Positions 1 through 12,629 of a stretch of DNA of 36,003 nt are shown one piece after another. The notes beneath the pieces were generated by a model that was not told the origin of the DNA, did not search any database, and saw nothing but the letters and a program-made list of their open reading frames with translations. This stretch comes from Apostichopus californicus (lineage: Eukaryota > Echinodermata > Holothuroidea > Aspidochirotida > Stichopodidae), in NCBI GenBank assembly GCA_020650975.1, contig JAIPMN010000922.1, positions 8,319 through 44,321 on the forward strand. Direction: 5' to 3'. Each line of letters begins with the position of its first letter. Position 1 is the stretch's first letter. Position numbers and translations under genes: made by a program.

Positions 1-3
1 CAA

Positions 4-28
4 CCCCCCCCCCCCCCCAAAAAAAAAA
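4..28. repeat. Homopolymer tract (C run followed by A run)
   Basis: A run of C is followed directly by a run of A at the left edge, inside the last visible PTCD3 intron. It is simple sequence, and its length is prone to sequencing error. Confidence 0.8.
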
Positions 29-82
29 CCCACTTACACATGATTCAAAACACCAAGCAAATATATATTAAAAAATACTTAC

Positions 83-3000
83 GGTCTTTGTAGAAAACTG
101 TTAGAAGAAGACTGTATGTTCCGAGAGAAGGTGCTGAAAGATAAAAATATAAATCAGTCAAATAATAAATTGAAACAAATAATTTGCCATAACAAGCATT
201 TTTAAGGATTACTTCTCAACTGAACGATTTTTAGAAATTACCTCTCTCCTACAATCTGCTGAACATTACCTGCACCAAGAAACATCATCCCCCTCCCCCT
301 ACCCACCAATTTAGGGGGAAGGGAGAGATACAAAACCTTCTCCTTCCTCTATTGATAACTTGTGGAATACAATATGATTTTTTTAGTTTATTTGATAATG
401 CTTCTATGTGAACAATTTTGAAAATAAACCTTTTCAAACTAAATTATCAACTTCTGAAGACATTTGGTAGAACACGTACTCCACTGCTGCTATAAGTAAC
501 TACTTGGATGTCGTCTTACCGACATTGACAACTCTCATCTCACTCAACGTCTGTAGAGCTTTATTACGGCCAATGGCTCCCATCAGTCTCAGTCCATTCA
601 AGAGGTTGTTGAAAGTTAGGACATTCGGACGGATATTTTCTGCCTGCATTTGCTTCAAGAGTTGCTAAAGAAAACCAGAGAAAGAAAGAAAATATATGAA
701 ATATACAAACTCGTCAACCTGTATTGTGTTTTTGGGTCACTGCGCCCTGCAAGATGTTTCAAAGGAAACATTTTATATATGCCATTTATATAATTCATTT
801 GAGCAATATTTGCTTTTATATGTTCAAAAGTAGAAGAGAGTTTCTTGATAGAGGTCGTTTTCATTTGTTCATATGTCAAACTTTGTTTAAACGGAAATTA
901 ATCAAAATAGCACTTTCACTTGATGCCGCAAATTAGCTAATATGTTGGTGTGTAGTAAATTTTAAATCTGTGACAATTGTAAACCACTTGCCGTAAATTA
1001 AAATATTGCTTAGCTGGCTTGCAATGTAACTTATATTTCTTAGACTCTCAGAAATTCTTGGCACTTTCAATCAACGTATTGTTTTACAACCTCTGATACA
1101 GACTTACCACAAGCACCTCCCACCTATCTTTGTAGTCCGTTCGTATACTGGTCACGGCTGATATGAGAGCGTTGTATCCCTGCAATGATGTTTGAATTCC
1201 TTTCTCTTGCATCTTATTAAAGAGATTAAATGCTTTTCCATGAGCACCATGCTGGAGATGATGATGATGATGATGATGATTTAAAGACAGAGAAGAATAA
1301 AAGAAAGAATAAACTTTACACAGTTGACTGAATTCAATCATATAATGACCACTCTGTAAGCTGTTAAAGAAACTCTTAAGCTGTTGCATATTTATTTAGA
1401 AAGGAACGTTTTTCTTACCTTCACCATTCCCCTGATCATCGCATTGTAACTATGGCTGTCTGGCTCCTTTAAACTCTCAAACAAAACCTGAGCCATGTTT
1501 TCTTCACCTTCCCTGGGTAGTGTAAGAAAAAAGTGAATAACTTGTTATCGTTGTCACTGGACAAAAGTTTCATCTGAAGTTTGTTCATAACATGATGGAA
1601 ATTGACCAATCTTAGACAAACCTCTAAGACAAATCAAACGAACATTAAAGCTACTGTCTTTTGGCAAGGCAAACACCAATCAGAAAACTTTAAGAAAACA
1701 ATTAAGAAAGTTTTGTTAACATTTGGTTACATTTTCATCACAATACTTTCAAAACTCTCCAAGTCGGCTTCAGAATTATTTTAAGAATGATTAGCTCATA
1801 CTTCCAGGTATCTTGAATCCATCGTTTCATTATCTGCTTCTCGTTTGGGGCCGGAGGTTCGATAGCCTCAGCCACCTGAAAAGAAGAAAAAAAAACAGAA
1901 CATTAAATCACAAGATCTAACAGGGACTATGTAGTAATAAGGAATTGTTAGGCATTGCGACATGAATGTTACAGTGTTGAATTCCCATTTATCCAAGTTG
2001 AATTCATTGTTTTATTGTATGCTATCTTCAAGTTGGTACAAACAGACAGATACACTCTCCATCTTGTGTACTCCACATGTTGTGTTCCTTGTAATATTTC
2101 CGGTCTCATTCCTTACCCCTCGGATACCACAATGAACATATTAATGACAATGAATGGTACATTTGAATTTATCATGAAAAAAAAAATCAAAACATAAAAC
2201 CAACATACTAAAGGATCCTGTGATGATTATCATAAAAGAATTTAGGGTGTGAACACTTGACATAAAGACTGAAAATAGGACTGAAAGCATCAGTCTGAAA
2301 AACACAATCAATAATTAACCTTTGGAAAGTTGTTGCTAAACAACCGTGATCTTCAGCATTTCTGCCGAGGGCGCTGTCACATCGGTTCTAAAAAGTCCGT
2401 AGATACGGCTCTGGGTCATAATGTGCTTGATCGTTCCTGTTTACAGACTTCCAAAGATTTTGTATAGCCTCAATCTACGTAGTAGTCATGAAAATATGTT
2501 TACAACGATCTTGTCTTTCAATAATTACCGGAGAATGGCAGGTATGAGTCCAGTCTTTCTGGACAGGAGACTGGGATACTATTCTACTGACGCTCAAAGC
2601 TTAAACTCAGTTTGAGAATACCTCAAAGAAGCTTTCTGATTGGTTGATGACCAGACATGTGTACAGTTGCCAAAGGAACAATGGGCAACAGTTGGTTGCT
2701 AAAATGTGAGTGGTAAAAATTGTATGTTAGCTCTAATACGTCACAGTTTGTGTGAATTTGGAAATGTGCAGAGATACCTCAAAGGAATTCTCAGTGAATT
2801 TGCTGATTTCAGAGACTGCAGCTTGTCTAGTTGTTGTTTTTTAGAATCCCTGTTCGTATTAAAAGTAACATATGTCACCAACCTCTTCCTGCTTTTCCTC
2901 TTCATTATTCTCACTTTCCTCCTCTTTGGCTGGTGGTTTATCAAATTCAATCACTTCCAACGGAGGTTGACTGTTGTAGAAACAGAGGGTATCCAGTAGT

Positions 3001-6000
3001 GCATTGGAGACGTCTAGACCAACTTCCTTCCCTGGAAAACAAAATCAAATCACAAAAATGACAACAACAACAAAAACACACTTTTTAGTATCTGTGGGTG
3101 CATTTTTTGATTTCACAACTTTGGTAGGAAAACTGTGGGTTTCTATTCAATAAGGAGAATCGTCTGATCAGTTAAACCTCAACCACCACCCTGTGATTTT
3201 TGAGTTATTGCATGTACAAGCCAAAGTGTTTAAATGTATAAATACAGGCACACACAATATTCAAAAATCATGTTTTGTTTTTAAAAAAAAGGAAACATTT
3301 CTTTTAGGAGTTTGTGATGAATACCTGAATCTATGAGCTCTTTGTGCATATCACAAGCAGATATAAAATCTAGTTGATCGAGGCGTTCCATTATGCCATC
3401 TTCCGATGGATCTGTGAAGACGTATGTCTTGTTGGGTGGATAATAAGCCTGTAAGAAAAGATTAACACCAACTGTTTGTAATTATTACACTTTTTTGAAA
3501 ATTGAGCAAAATTAAAGTAACAGCAAATGATATAATATTCCAACAAATCATCATTAAGTGACATTCTGTGCTGATACTGAATGAAATTCCTTTAAAAGGA
3601 TATGTTTGTGGTTTCCGTTTCACAGGTAGAATAAGTGTTTTTAGTGAAATAACTGATCAAAACCTGGTACAGATTTCATCCTTAACTGGTGTAAGATATC
3701 ACTTATATTTACAAAATAAACAAAGAAAAATAGAAAAAAAAGAAAAAAAAAAGAAAAGATTAGCATCTTAAATATACATTCAAATCACATAATACAGTAT
3801 TATAATGATACCTCAATTTTTGGTTCATCGTTCTGATGGGCCAGAAACACATCTGGTTTAGTCCTGATTACAAGTTGAGCTGCCTTTCTGCCAGATTCTG
3901 CTGCCAGCAAATACCTTTTCTGCATTGCCAAAAAACAAATTGGAAGAGAATATTCACTGATGAAGACTTGTGGAAAATAGTGAGGGGAAACATGATACAG
4001 CAAATATCTAGTTGAAAAACAGATGACAATCTGGATTTGTCAAGAACTTTTTTAAGCTTTTAAGCATTGTCCTATTCTCTTAAGACAATTCCCATGTATA
4101 CAGCAGCTTTTATTTTCTATGGAAAGTGTGGTATCTTATGGATGTTGTACTACAATTTCCAAAGAAAATAAAATTGGAAAGTAAAGGCAAGGTACCTCAA
4201 GGCAAGGAAAAGAAAGGAAAACTATTTCATTTATGTTTGGATGACAAAGAGGAGATTATTCAAAGCAATACATATGTGTAATTTCCATTGGTCAAAAAAC
4301 GTTTACTGTTAAGTTATTGAGTTATCATATTGCTTTTTTTCCCTTCATTTTTATTCCACTACAGAAAAGTGGAGAAGTATAAGTTGAAGTTTTCCTGCTT
4401 CCCCTTTGTGAGAAAACATAATTTCCAAATTCCATCTATATGAAACTGGCACCAGATCTGAAATAATAAGTATTAATCTAACAAACAATGTAAAAACAAC
4501 AATAATTCAAACTGAATGACGGAGTCACCGTCAAGAGATTTTATTACTGTCTGAAATGAAGTGAAAATATCCTTACTCTTTCCATGGGCGTTTTAGGCAG
4601 CAGGAAAGGATCGTCATGGTAACCATATGGTGATGCTGTAGAATCCTACAGAAGATAAAAAAACAGGTAGAGCACTGAATTGCATACTACTAACAACAAC
4701 AAAGTCATTTGTGTTTACTGTTTACTTTGTACTTATTTTTAACAAGTCAAATTTAGCACCTTGTCAAAAAGCTTCAAATACCTGCTCAGTTTAGGATGGA
4801 TCGATGTCAAACAATAGGGATTATCTCTGCAGACCTAAAGTGTCTATTGTGTGAAGCTGCAGAGCACAAAAGACTGTCCTTTGCAGACACCCTGCAGCCA
4901 CCTTAACACCATCCTACCTTGACATGGTACCTTACTGCAAGTCAAAGACTTTTGCTTAATGCATCAGTGTCGCTTCTCTTCAAATTTCAGATTGTTACTG
5001 TTTGTAATGTAATAAAGATGTTAATTGAATACACTTTACTTTAACTTACTGTATTACTATCAGAATAGCTGTTTCTTTCTCCAAAGAAACATCAACCTTT
5101 TGCATGGAACTGCAACAATGTCAGAGCAAAGATACCTTAGTCCAATACCCCCTTTGCGAGCAATTATTGCTATATTCATAAGGCTTGTTAACAGCTACTA
5201 AACTTCTAACATTTTCGAGTGAGAGAAAATGAAATGGAGTATAGATTCTTGCACTAAATTCACTAATTACATGAGTGAATCTGCCTAAAATGGAAAAACT
5301 GTAATTTAGTAACTATATGGTCAGCCATTGTAAATGATCTTTGTAATCATTTCATTGTAATCAAATAACTTGACATAAAAAAAGAAGCCTTAATATCATG
5401 AAAGGTTTCTTAAGTCGAAAACTAAAAAGTTCTTCAAACCTTTCCAACAGTTTCAGATAAAGCTCTAAGCACAGCCAGGTCATCCCTGTTGTATGGAGAA
5501 AGTAAATATATGAATTAAACATCAATTAAAACCAATTTATTTCTATTAAACAATAAACTCATAAAAATATATGTTGAGGCATATGACACGGTGCACTTAA
5601 TACCTTTGCATTAATTACTGGACTTTTTCAGAATAATTAACTTTGTTAGTCTCAGATGAAACATTAAACAAGTTACTCACTGTTCAATCCATTGCCAACA
5701 ATTTTATGTCCCATCTATTAAAACTAATACTTTACCGGTTCTTTGGCAAACCTGTGATGTCCATGACTTATTTCAATGATCCTGGTATGAGTATCCATCT
5801 TTCAACTCCATGCAGTATGATATGTACACAACTTATGACTAATTCAATGACAAATGCAAAAGCTTTGGAAAATATCTGCAGCAAATTTAAATAATTAGTT
5901 GCCACTACAAACCTCTTCTTCCTTTTTGGAATAACAAGTTTATTAAACGATGACTCCAGTTCCTCGGTCTTCTGAATGGTGTTTTGGATCCCTGAGGTTG

Positions 6001-6783
6001 CATGAACATAAAACCTGGACACAAGAGTGATGACAGTATCAAATGAAAAGACTTCAGTAAAACTACATGAAACTTTTCCTTTAAGTCTACCTAATGTACA
6101 GACTGCACTAATCTATTTTACTTATTCAGTGGCCTTGTTTAAATTGACACTCAACGACATTCATACTCTTTTCCATTAAGCATTGCTATAACCCTAATAT
6201 ACTACAGTAATATGGTACAGTATGCTGGTAATGTTAGCTGGCCCTGGTGTACCTTACAGAACCACCCCTAAAATGTGGATGTGTACCATAAATGAAGTAA
6301 TTAATAAAGCTGAAGTCAAGGTATTCGCATATCAACCTACTTGGATTAGGAACAGTTGTACCTCTTTATAAGTTATACTATAGACAGAGAATGGAACACA
6401 TTATTTTATCATTTCGACACCAAATTTTTTTTACTTGGATCCGTCACTGATTAGATCAAAGTTTACAGCGTGCAAACGCAGAAGCTACTTCTTGCTGAGG
6501 CCTAGCCTATGTATCATATTCGTTGAACGTAATAATATCTAAATTACACTTTACGACTCTCGTGCACCTAACGTACAGAGTGGAATGTGAAGTGACTCTT
6601 TTTAGTTCGAGTACAATGTACTGGGTTGTCGTCTTCATTCTTAAAATTTGGAAGAGCAAAACGCTCTATCATATATACAGCTGTTCTGAATAATTCTCAC
6701 CTAGATGAATTCTTCGAAAGGGGAAATTTCAGACACAATTTGCAGATATTGCGAGCGCACGAAAATTTTGAGGGGGTCGCCAT
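83..6783 (-). CDS. PTCD3: PTCD3 / mS39, mitochondrial pentatricopeptide protein (3' end cut off by window edge)
   Basis: Ortholog of PTCD3, a mitochondrial small-ribosomal-subunit protein (mS39) that supports mitochondrial translation. Twelve coding exons, in transcript order: 6701-6783, 5913-6014, 5440-5485, 4577-4645, 3812-3919, 3325-3448, 2883-3031, 1802-1875, 1419-1512, 1108-1251, 520-664, 83-133. They encode 396 residues; the family is usually near 690, so the C-terminal part lies off the left edge. All phases fit and all introns are GT-AG. The start (MATPSKFSCARN) opens a basic stretch of over 40 residues with no acidic residue, as expected of a mitochondrial presequence. Next come VIPKRKK and YHDDPFLLPKTPMERR, both conserved in the family, then an acidic linker (KEEESENNEEEKQEE). 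PPR-type helices follow, with SYNAMIRGMVKHGAHGKAFN, GYNALISAV and PNVLTFNNLLNGLR. Introns longer than 300 bases hold nothing recognisable. The first exon was assigned from its ATG, its strong donor (TCTAG|GTGAG) and its phase. Confidence 0.93.
1257..1280. repeat. (GAT)n microsatellite in a PTCD3 intron
   Basis: About eight tandem GAT/ATG triplets lie only a few bases upstream of the minus-strand splice acceptor that precedes the exon at 1108-1251. If read through they would encode His repeats, but the acceptor CTCCAG and the downstream PPR homology place them in the intron. Length variation here could change the distance from branch point to acceptor. Confidence 0.85.
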
Positions 6784-8395
6784 GATTGAGGTAGCACATA
6801 ACAAAACTTCACCTCTATCGTGTTCCAAAGTAGGCTTGTTATTTACTAGTTAAAGGGGTTGGGTATTCAACAGACACCTCAAAATTGTTGCATCTACTAA
6901 AATGGTCATGGTGTTCATTTATGACGCGTTTCACCGCTATCTAGCTGTTGTCCCAGTGTTATACATTCACAAATGCAGAATATTCACTGAATTTTGATAT
7001 CCGGTCATCAAGGTACACCACTCTTTATTTCACTTTACCACATGTAAAACTAGAAAAGTAGTTTCGAAATCTTACCCACACTATCTTTGTATGTTGTTTG
7101 ATAAAATCTCTCAATTTTGCTGAAACGGCCGAAATCGTTGAACAATTTATGTGTACCTTTAGTTTCCCTTCCTTGCCTTAACTACGTTACCTTACCTAGT
7201 ACCAGCTATCCATTCTTAAAACCACACCCAAGTTTTATCCTAAATTTCAACTAAAGTAGGCATACGGTAAACATGCAGTGGCGTAGGGCCAAAAAATCGA
7301 ATTCGTAACAGAGGAGAAAGCCTTTATGGTGTCATAAATAGTCATAGCAATGCAAGCGTTAATTAAACATAAATTTCTTCACATGTGACAGCATCAAATT
7401 GCATGTCGGTCCCCCAAGGCTTACTGAAACAAAATTTTCTCAGAGGGGAGGGGACGTTTTGCAAGCCGTCACCATTGTGAAGTCCATTCTACGCATCTGT
7501 ACATATTAGTTTGGACATGTTCATCTCAGTTTGGGAATATTTTGGGTATTTATGTATGAAACGGTTGGCAGGCTCTGCACAATTCCATCGTTTGCGTATT
7601 TGGTTCCGTCAGAACCTGAGGCAAAACAAAATTGGCAAGAACGGAGACGGCGGCGAGATTTTTTCTGAGAAATGGTCGCTGGGAAAATGGAAGATATGAT
7701 AATGACTGACTAACGGGATTATAGTTCTTGTGCGGTGGCGTAGTTGTACTTTGTTCGATGTCACTGAAATGAGTTACCAATTGAACATACTATATCTGGT
7801 TTGATTTTTAAAGGCCTATCTATCTAGTATGATACTATTTACATTATGATCTACTACCATATATTCAAACCAGCTTCGGTATATTTTTACTTTCTTCGAC
7901 ATGTCCATATCGTTTGAATATACTCATTTCAGTTTGAATCATAGAAATTCCTTATCAATTTCTGTGGTTTGAATATACTCATATCAGTTTGGACATGTTC
8001 ATCTCAAGTTGGACAGGTTTCATCTCAGTTTTGATATATTTTCAGTATTTATGAAATGATTGGATCTCCGTAGAATTGGAAGTAAAGAATCAGTTTCAAA
8101 ATTGATGGACTTGAAGTAAAAATCGACTCTACGACACCGCCAGGGATGCGCTAATATGTGCTAGCCTGCAGTGGGAATAGTCCGTGGAATAGTCATAGTA
8201 ACCGATCAGCTGATCAGGGAAATCCCCTCACAGTACGTAGACATGTATCAGTGATAATGATACATCAAATTTTGTGCACTAACAAAACAACTTGACACAG
8301 TGCCAGTAATCGGCGATCACGGGCGATGCGTAACAAGCTAATACAGAACATGGAGTGATTGATGCAGAACTCTTGCTACACGATCGCTGAGCAAG
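6784..8395. other. Divergent intergenic region between PTCD3 (-) and the ASB-type gene (+)
   Basis: The two start codons face away from each other across about 1.6 kb, so the region must contain both 5' UTRs and both promoters. No TATA box or other element could be assigned with confidence, and no conserved protein-coding exon was seen. Its main structure is a cluster of degenerate direct repeats, listed separately. An in-frame TGA upstream of the ATG at 8396 supports that start codon. Confidence 0.6.
7508..8062. repeat. Dispersed degenerate direct repeats in the divergent promoter region
   Basis: A 21-base word beginning AGTTTGGACATGTTCATC is identical at 7508-7528 and 7986-8006. Both copies continue into related text (a T-rich stretch, then GTATTTATG and a GTTGG or ATTGG). 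Between them, 7897-8030 holds further diverged units of the form GTTTGAATATACTCAT, at about 7912 and 7971. No ORF or terminal repeats were seen. It could be the remnant of a minisatellite or of a small transposon. Confidence 0.65.
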
Positions 8396-11300
8396 ATGTC
8401 ACGAAAGAATACTTACGGATCACTTCTACCTGACTTTTTAAACGACGAGGAGTTGCAAACTTTCCTAGATGAACATTTAACAGAAGCTTGTAGTAATGGT
8501 GACATCGACCAAGTGATTGATTTATTGCAGAAAGGTGCATCAGTTGAAGGTGATGCCTGGATTCAAAGCCAGCTGTTGGATGGAGAAAATTTCATGACGC
8601 CATTGATGAGTGCATCAATGAATGGTCACCATAAAATTGTTAAACTGCTTTTGGGAAATGAGGGTAATAATTGTCAATTATGGACGCTTATAATATCAAA
8701 ATCGGTTTTTGTCTTTTGCCATCATCAATTGTCGATGTCATTAGTAGTAGTTTTGCGAAACTTTTCAATAGCGTGTTGCCTTAATTGCATTAATTTCTCC
8801 TTCTTCATTAGTTTTGATACGTCTGTATCTTGAAAAATTATAAATGTGCTGGTTTGCTCTCAGATATGTGAATGAGAGAAAATAAACCCAGTGACCCACA
8901 TGTATTTTGTGTAATTTATGAAATTATTGTTACAAGTGTTGAAAGGATGCAATCCACAATTTTGATTTAATTTTTGAATATGCATATTTGCCTGAAAATG
9001 CACAGCAGACGTACCATCAAATTGATTTTTTCTTACTCTTTAAAAAAAGGAGGAGGTCTATAGCTTGTTTTACTTGGCTTATGTACAAAACACTTGCAAT
9101 CCACTGCTATCGTTTATTCGATCAGAAAGCATTTATTTATCCTTTATAGTCTGAAGCTTTTAATTTGTAGATAAACTGCAAATAGTAGACTTTTCCGTAA
9201 CATTTTTTATTTCTCAGGAATTTACTCACACTACATGAGTTTTCTGTTGTTGCTTCATTGTCATTTCAGCTGAACCAAACAAAGGTGATAGATATAATGT
9301 AACACCACTCCATTGTGCTGCCCTCTCTGGTCACGAACACTGTATAGAACTGCTGATACGTGCAGGCTCCAATGTCAGAGCGGCTACATTAAATTATAAT
9401 CGTATTGGAGTTCATCAGAGTAAGTCACATTGGACATTTACTTTCCTTTTCTTGCGATGTTACATGCTCATTACCATATATTTTAATCAACGTTATCACT
9501 TATCAGTATCACCCTCAACATTGCTTAGGTTAAGAGAACTTTGATATATATTCTGACTTGCCTAGATATGGCTTAAATTTGGAGGTTACATGTGACTTTA
9601 TGATAGAAGTAAAATGTTTATTGAAGCCTGACAAGAAATCAGTTTACTTGGCTTTCTTACATATTTGGGTGGAATACTGAGGAACTTGAAAGGCATATTA
9701 CAACAGCATACATTAAAATGAACTGCATATTGACTTATAAAATGCAACAGTATATCCCTCTGCCCTTTCTCCACCTCCCACCCTTCTCATTTCCTCTCTC
9801 CCACCTTTCCCACTCTTAATAAAACATAGTCTAGGAAAATAATTACATATTTGCCTCACTGGTGTGAAATATTTTCTTTCAAGAAAGTTTGTCAGCTGTG
9901 CCTCAAACATACTTATCTGAAATGTAGAGTTGATTTTATGCTACAAGATAATTTTACCTTGAAAGTTATCACTAAATACTTTAAAAAAATGTTTTTCATT
10001 AAACCAACCTCTAGAATACTTTTATCTATCTGAAAAGAAATATATTTATCTCTTGTTCCATCCGGCATCCCTTAAAAAATATCAACCCTGCAATGCAAGA
10101 TGTACACATCAAATAATGTCTCGACATTTGATTCCCCATGCATAGAGCCTCACAGAGCAGGCACAACTTCGCTCCATTTAGCTGCCAGACAAAACCACCC
10201 AGGATGTATACAGAAACTTCTGGAAGATGGCAAAGCTGACATCAATCAAGCAAATGTACTTGGCCTTACTGCACTGAATATTGCTTGTCAAAATGGACAC
10301 GAAGAATCTATATTAACTTTGATAAATTTCGGAAAGGAGGGCTGCCTTAGCCATGTTGCTTCTCAAGTTTCAGGTAAAAAAGTGTGGTAACATAGACACA
10401 AAATGAATACTCTATTATTTCTTTCAAGTGAAGAATATTTAGAAGCTCTTTTATGAATTTTACCAGTTTTGGTTAGAGGAGGAGTATGAATATTGAGGGG
10501 AGGGAGGGGGATGGGGATGGCAAGGGAAAGGTGTGATTTGAAGAACTAATTGATTTTTTTAAGGTTGCCCATAAAAATTGCATCTCATGGGTTATTTTTC
10601 AAAGCTGACTCTTCTTTATTGGGAGATATAGGGAAAATATATCAGCTGAAAGTATATTCTGCTGCAAATGAAAAAAATCTCACCACAACAAAGTTGGTTA
10701 TTACCTTCAAAAATATGCAATTGCATCATAACTCAAAAGTTGTGGTATACAAAATTTCTTCATTGAACTAAACGGTTTATAACTTGCTTTTTTAGGATTA
10801 GCTAAGGACTTGTAATCACAAACCACCAGATTGCTATATTAAAATAAAATAAAAGGATATCCAATTACAAGAGCACTGTTTTCATTTGGCCTGTTCAGAA
10901 TGAAACAAAGTTACACAACCAAGGCAAACTGTTATTTCATCTGATTTGTTCTACTGTGCAGCTGATACCACGCTCCACCACTGTGTACGCCACGGATTGG
11001 TGCAAGCAACCAGGGAACTGTTGAAGTATGGAATGTATCCAAACAAGAGGAACGCCGCTGGTTACACTCCCCTTCACTTTGCTGTGGTCCAGAACCGCGT
11101 CCCTCATGCGGATATGATTCGGGTGCTGATAGAGAATGGGCGGAGTATCGATGTCAATGCGGCCATCGGAGATGAACTGGCAGGCATTAGGAACAGAGCT
11201 GGTAGGAAAGGGGCTGGTAAGGACAAAGTATTCTCAATCCTGGTCCTCCAAAGTAAAATGCAAAGTCAACCTTGTTTGCCAAAGCAGTTTTTACTGGTAA

Positions 11301-12387
11301 AATATTTCACAGACTGTAAAAGCAAAGCTGCTCAAGCTTGCTTGCAGTCCTAGGTTAACTGTGACTACTGTACTTGTTTGAATGGAAACATATCCTTCGT
11401 CAGGTGTGAGCCATCTGTTAGGACACTAAGTCCACTAATGATACCCAACCAATGACAGATAGGTCTTGCTTTCAAGTTTCTAGTTTTTAGGTAATGCTGT
11501 GATAGGCTGTGATTTGCCTTCATATTGCAAAGTCTTAAAGAGGCTTTCAAAGTAGTGGGCTTGTTTAATGCACGAAGCTGGTGAGATGTATTCAACCTCT
11601 AAGCATTGAAGTTGGAAAATTCATTTTTTGTCTCACTAAACATACACATTTGCAGTTGGAAACATGAAATGAGTTGTTTCTATGAATAGATTGAAACGTT
11701 TGCTGATGATAACTTGAGTTACATCTTTTTTATCTTTGGGGGGGGGGGTGGATGGGAGGCTATTGTCACTCTTAAAATCCATATTATTGTATTTCCAGTA
11801 GCCCTTATACTGACCAACGAAATCAGTAAGTTTATTCAGTCTCATTATTACAAGCCATTTCAATCCAACCTTTCTCTCTTCTTTTTTGACCAGGATTACG
11901 AGCTCTTCATCTGGTAGCTTTCTCTCCCCCAGAGATTTCTCACTCCCATGAACTGCACACAATGGAATATCATTTGTCGACCGAGTTTGTCACGAATGCA
12001 GACCCCAACACCCCTATAAGAGACGTCGGCAGTGCATCTCTATTGATACAGTACGGAGCTGACACTTCTGTCTGTTATAAAGGTAGAACTCTCATGCAAC
12101 AAGAGATCTACAACCAATCAGGAACCGACCTGCTGGAACTCTTGATTCGCTCTGAATTACGGGTCGACGTACCCGACAGACCTGATGGAATCTCAGACGA
12201 GCAGTTCAAAGTGTCCGACGCTGAAAGGAAAATAAATTGGCTGAAGGGATTATCAAGGATAGCGCCCTCTCTTCAGCAGTGCTGTAGAATTAAGATAAGA
12301 GAGTTTGTTACTCCTTTAAGGCTGAATAGAATACATGAACTGCCAGTTCCGTCAAAGTTAAAGGATTATATATTACTGAAATATTGA
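8396..12387 (+). CDS. Ankyrin repeat and SOCS box (ASB-type) protein, complete
   Basis: Likely substrate receptor of a Cullin5-Elongin B/C ubiquitin ligase. Five exons: 8396-8663, 9270-9419, 10146-10373, 10962-11201, 11894-12387, giving 459 residues with consistent phases. An upstream in-frame TGA fixes the ATG. Six or seven ankyrin repeats fill residues 20-400, with signatures such as TPLMSASMNGHHKIVKLLL, TPLHCAALSGHEHCIELLI, TSLHLAARQNHPGCIQKLL, TTLHHCVRHGL and YTPLHFAV. The last 40 residues form a SOCS box. Its BC box is SLQQCCRIKI (residues 421-430, with the spaced Leu, Cys and Ile expected for Elongin C), and its Cul5 box is LPVP (445-448), followed by a hydrophobic end in ILLKY. The family call is firm; which vertebrate ASB is closest could not be decided. 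The fourth exon has two possible donors 15 bases apart. Introns of 590 to 730 bases hold no other gene. Confidence 0.92.
9762..9819. repeat. Polypyrimidine tract in an ASB intron
   Basis: A stretch of almost pure C and T on the plus strand, in the second intron of the ASB-type gene. It is simple sequence with no coding signal. Confidence 0.6.
11195..11222 (+). promoter_or_regulatory. Tandem alternative 5' splice sites, 15 bases apart, same phase
   Basis: The fourth ASB exon can end at 11201 (GAGCTG|GTAGGA) or at 11216 (GGGCTG|GTAAGG). Both leave the reading frame intact into the exon at 11894. The second site looks closer to the donor consensus and would add five residues (GRKGA). Which one is used cannot be told from sequence alone. 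Confidence 0.6.
12267..12384 (+). other. SOCS box coding segment of the ASB-type gene
   Basis: This stretch encodes the C-terminal SOCS box. A BC box fits the pattern (S/P)Lxxx C xxx I and would contact Elongin B/C. A Cul5 box, LPVPSKLKDYILL, closely follows the LPLP-type pattern that recruits Cullin 5. Its position at the extreme C-terminus, directly before TGA, is typical of ASB proteins and separates this gene from plain ankyrin proteins. Confidence 0.9.
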
Positions 12388-12629
12388 TGCCGTGTATCTG
12401 GAAATTTACCCCCTCCCCCACCCCTCTTTTTTTCTCTGTTTCTTTCTGTCTGTGTATCTCTTTATGCTACTCCTTCAGTGTTAAGCTGTCTGTTCACCAG
12501 GCTACTTACTGTCTCATGGTCTTTTTTTCAGATGTGAGAAAAGGCTTGTATGTTGGAAGGGAGAACAAAATAGAAAGGTCCAAAACAACAGCAACAACTT
12601 TTTCTTCCCATCGTTATTGCGCATATAAT

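Noticed and set aside
7550-7780. 76-residue minus-strand open frame considered as PTCD3 exon 1
   Set aside because: It has no suitable donor in the needed phase and no presequence character, whereas 6701-6783 supplies an ATG, a basic leader and a matching GTGAG donor.
8664-8833. Extension of the first ASB exon to the next stop
   Set aside because: The donor AATGAGG|GTAATA at 8663 joins in phase to the next ankyrin exon, and the extension loses all ankyrin character.
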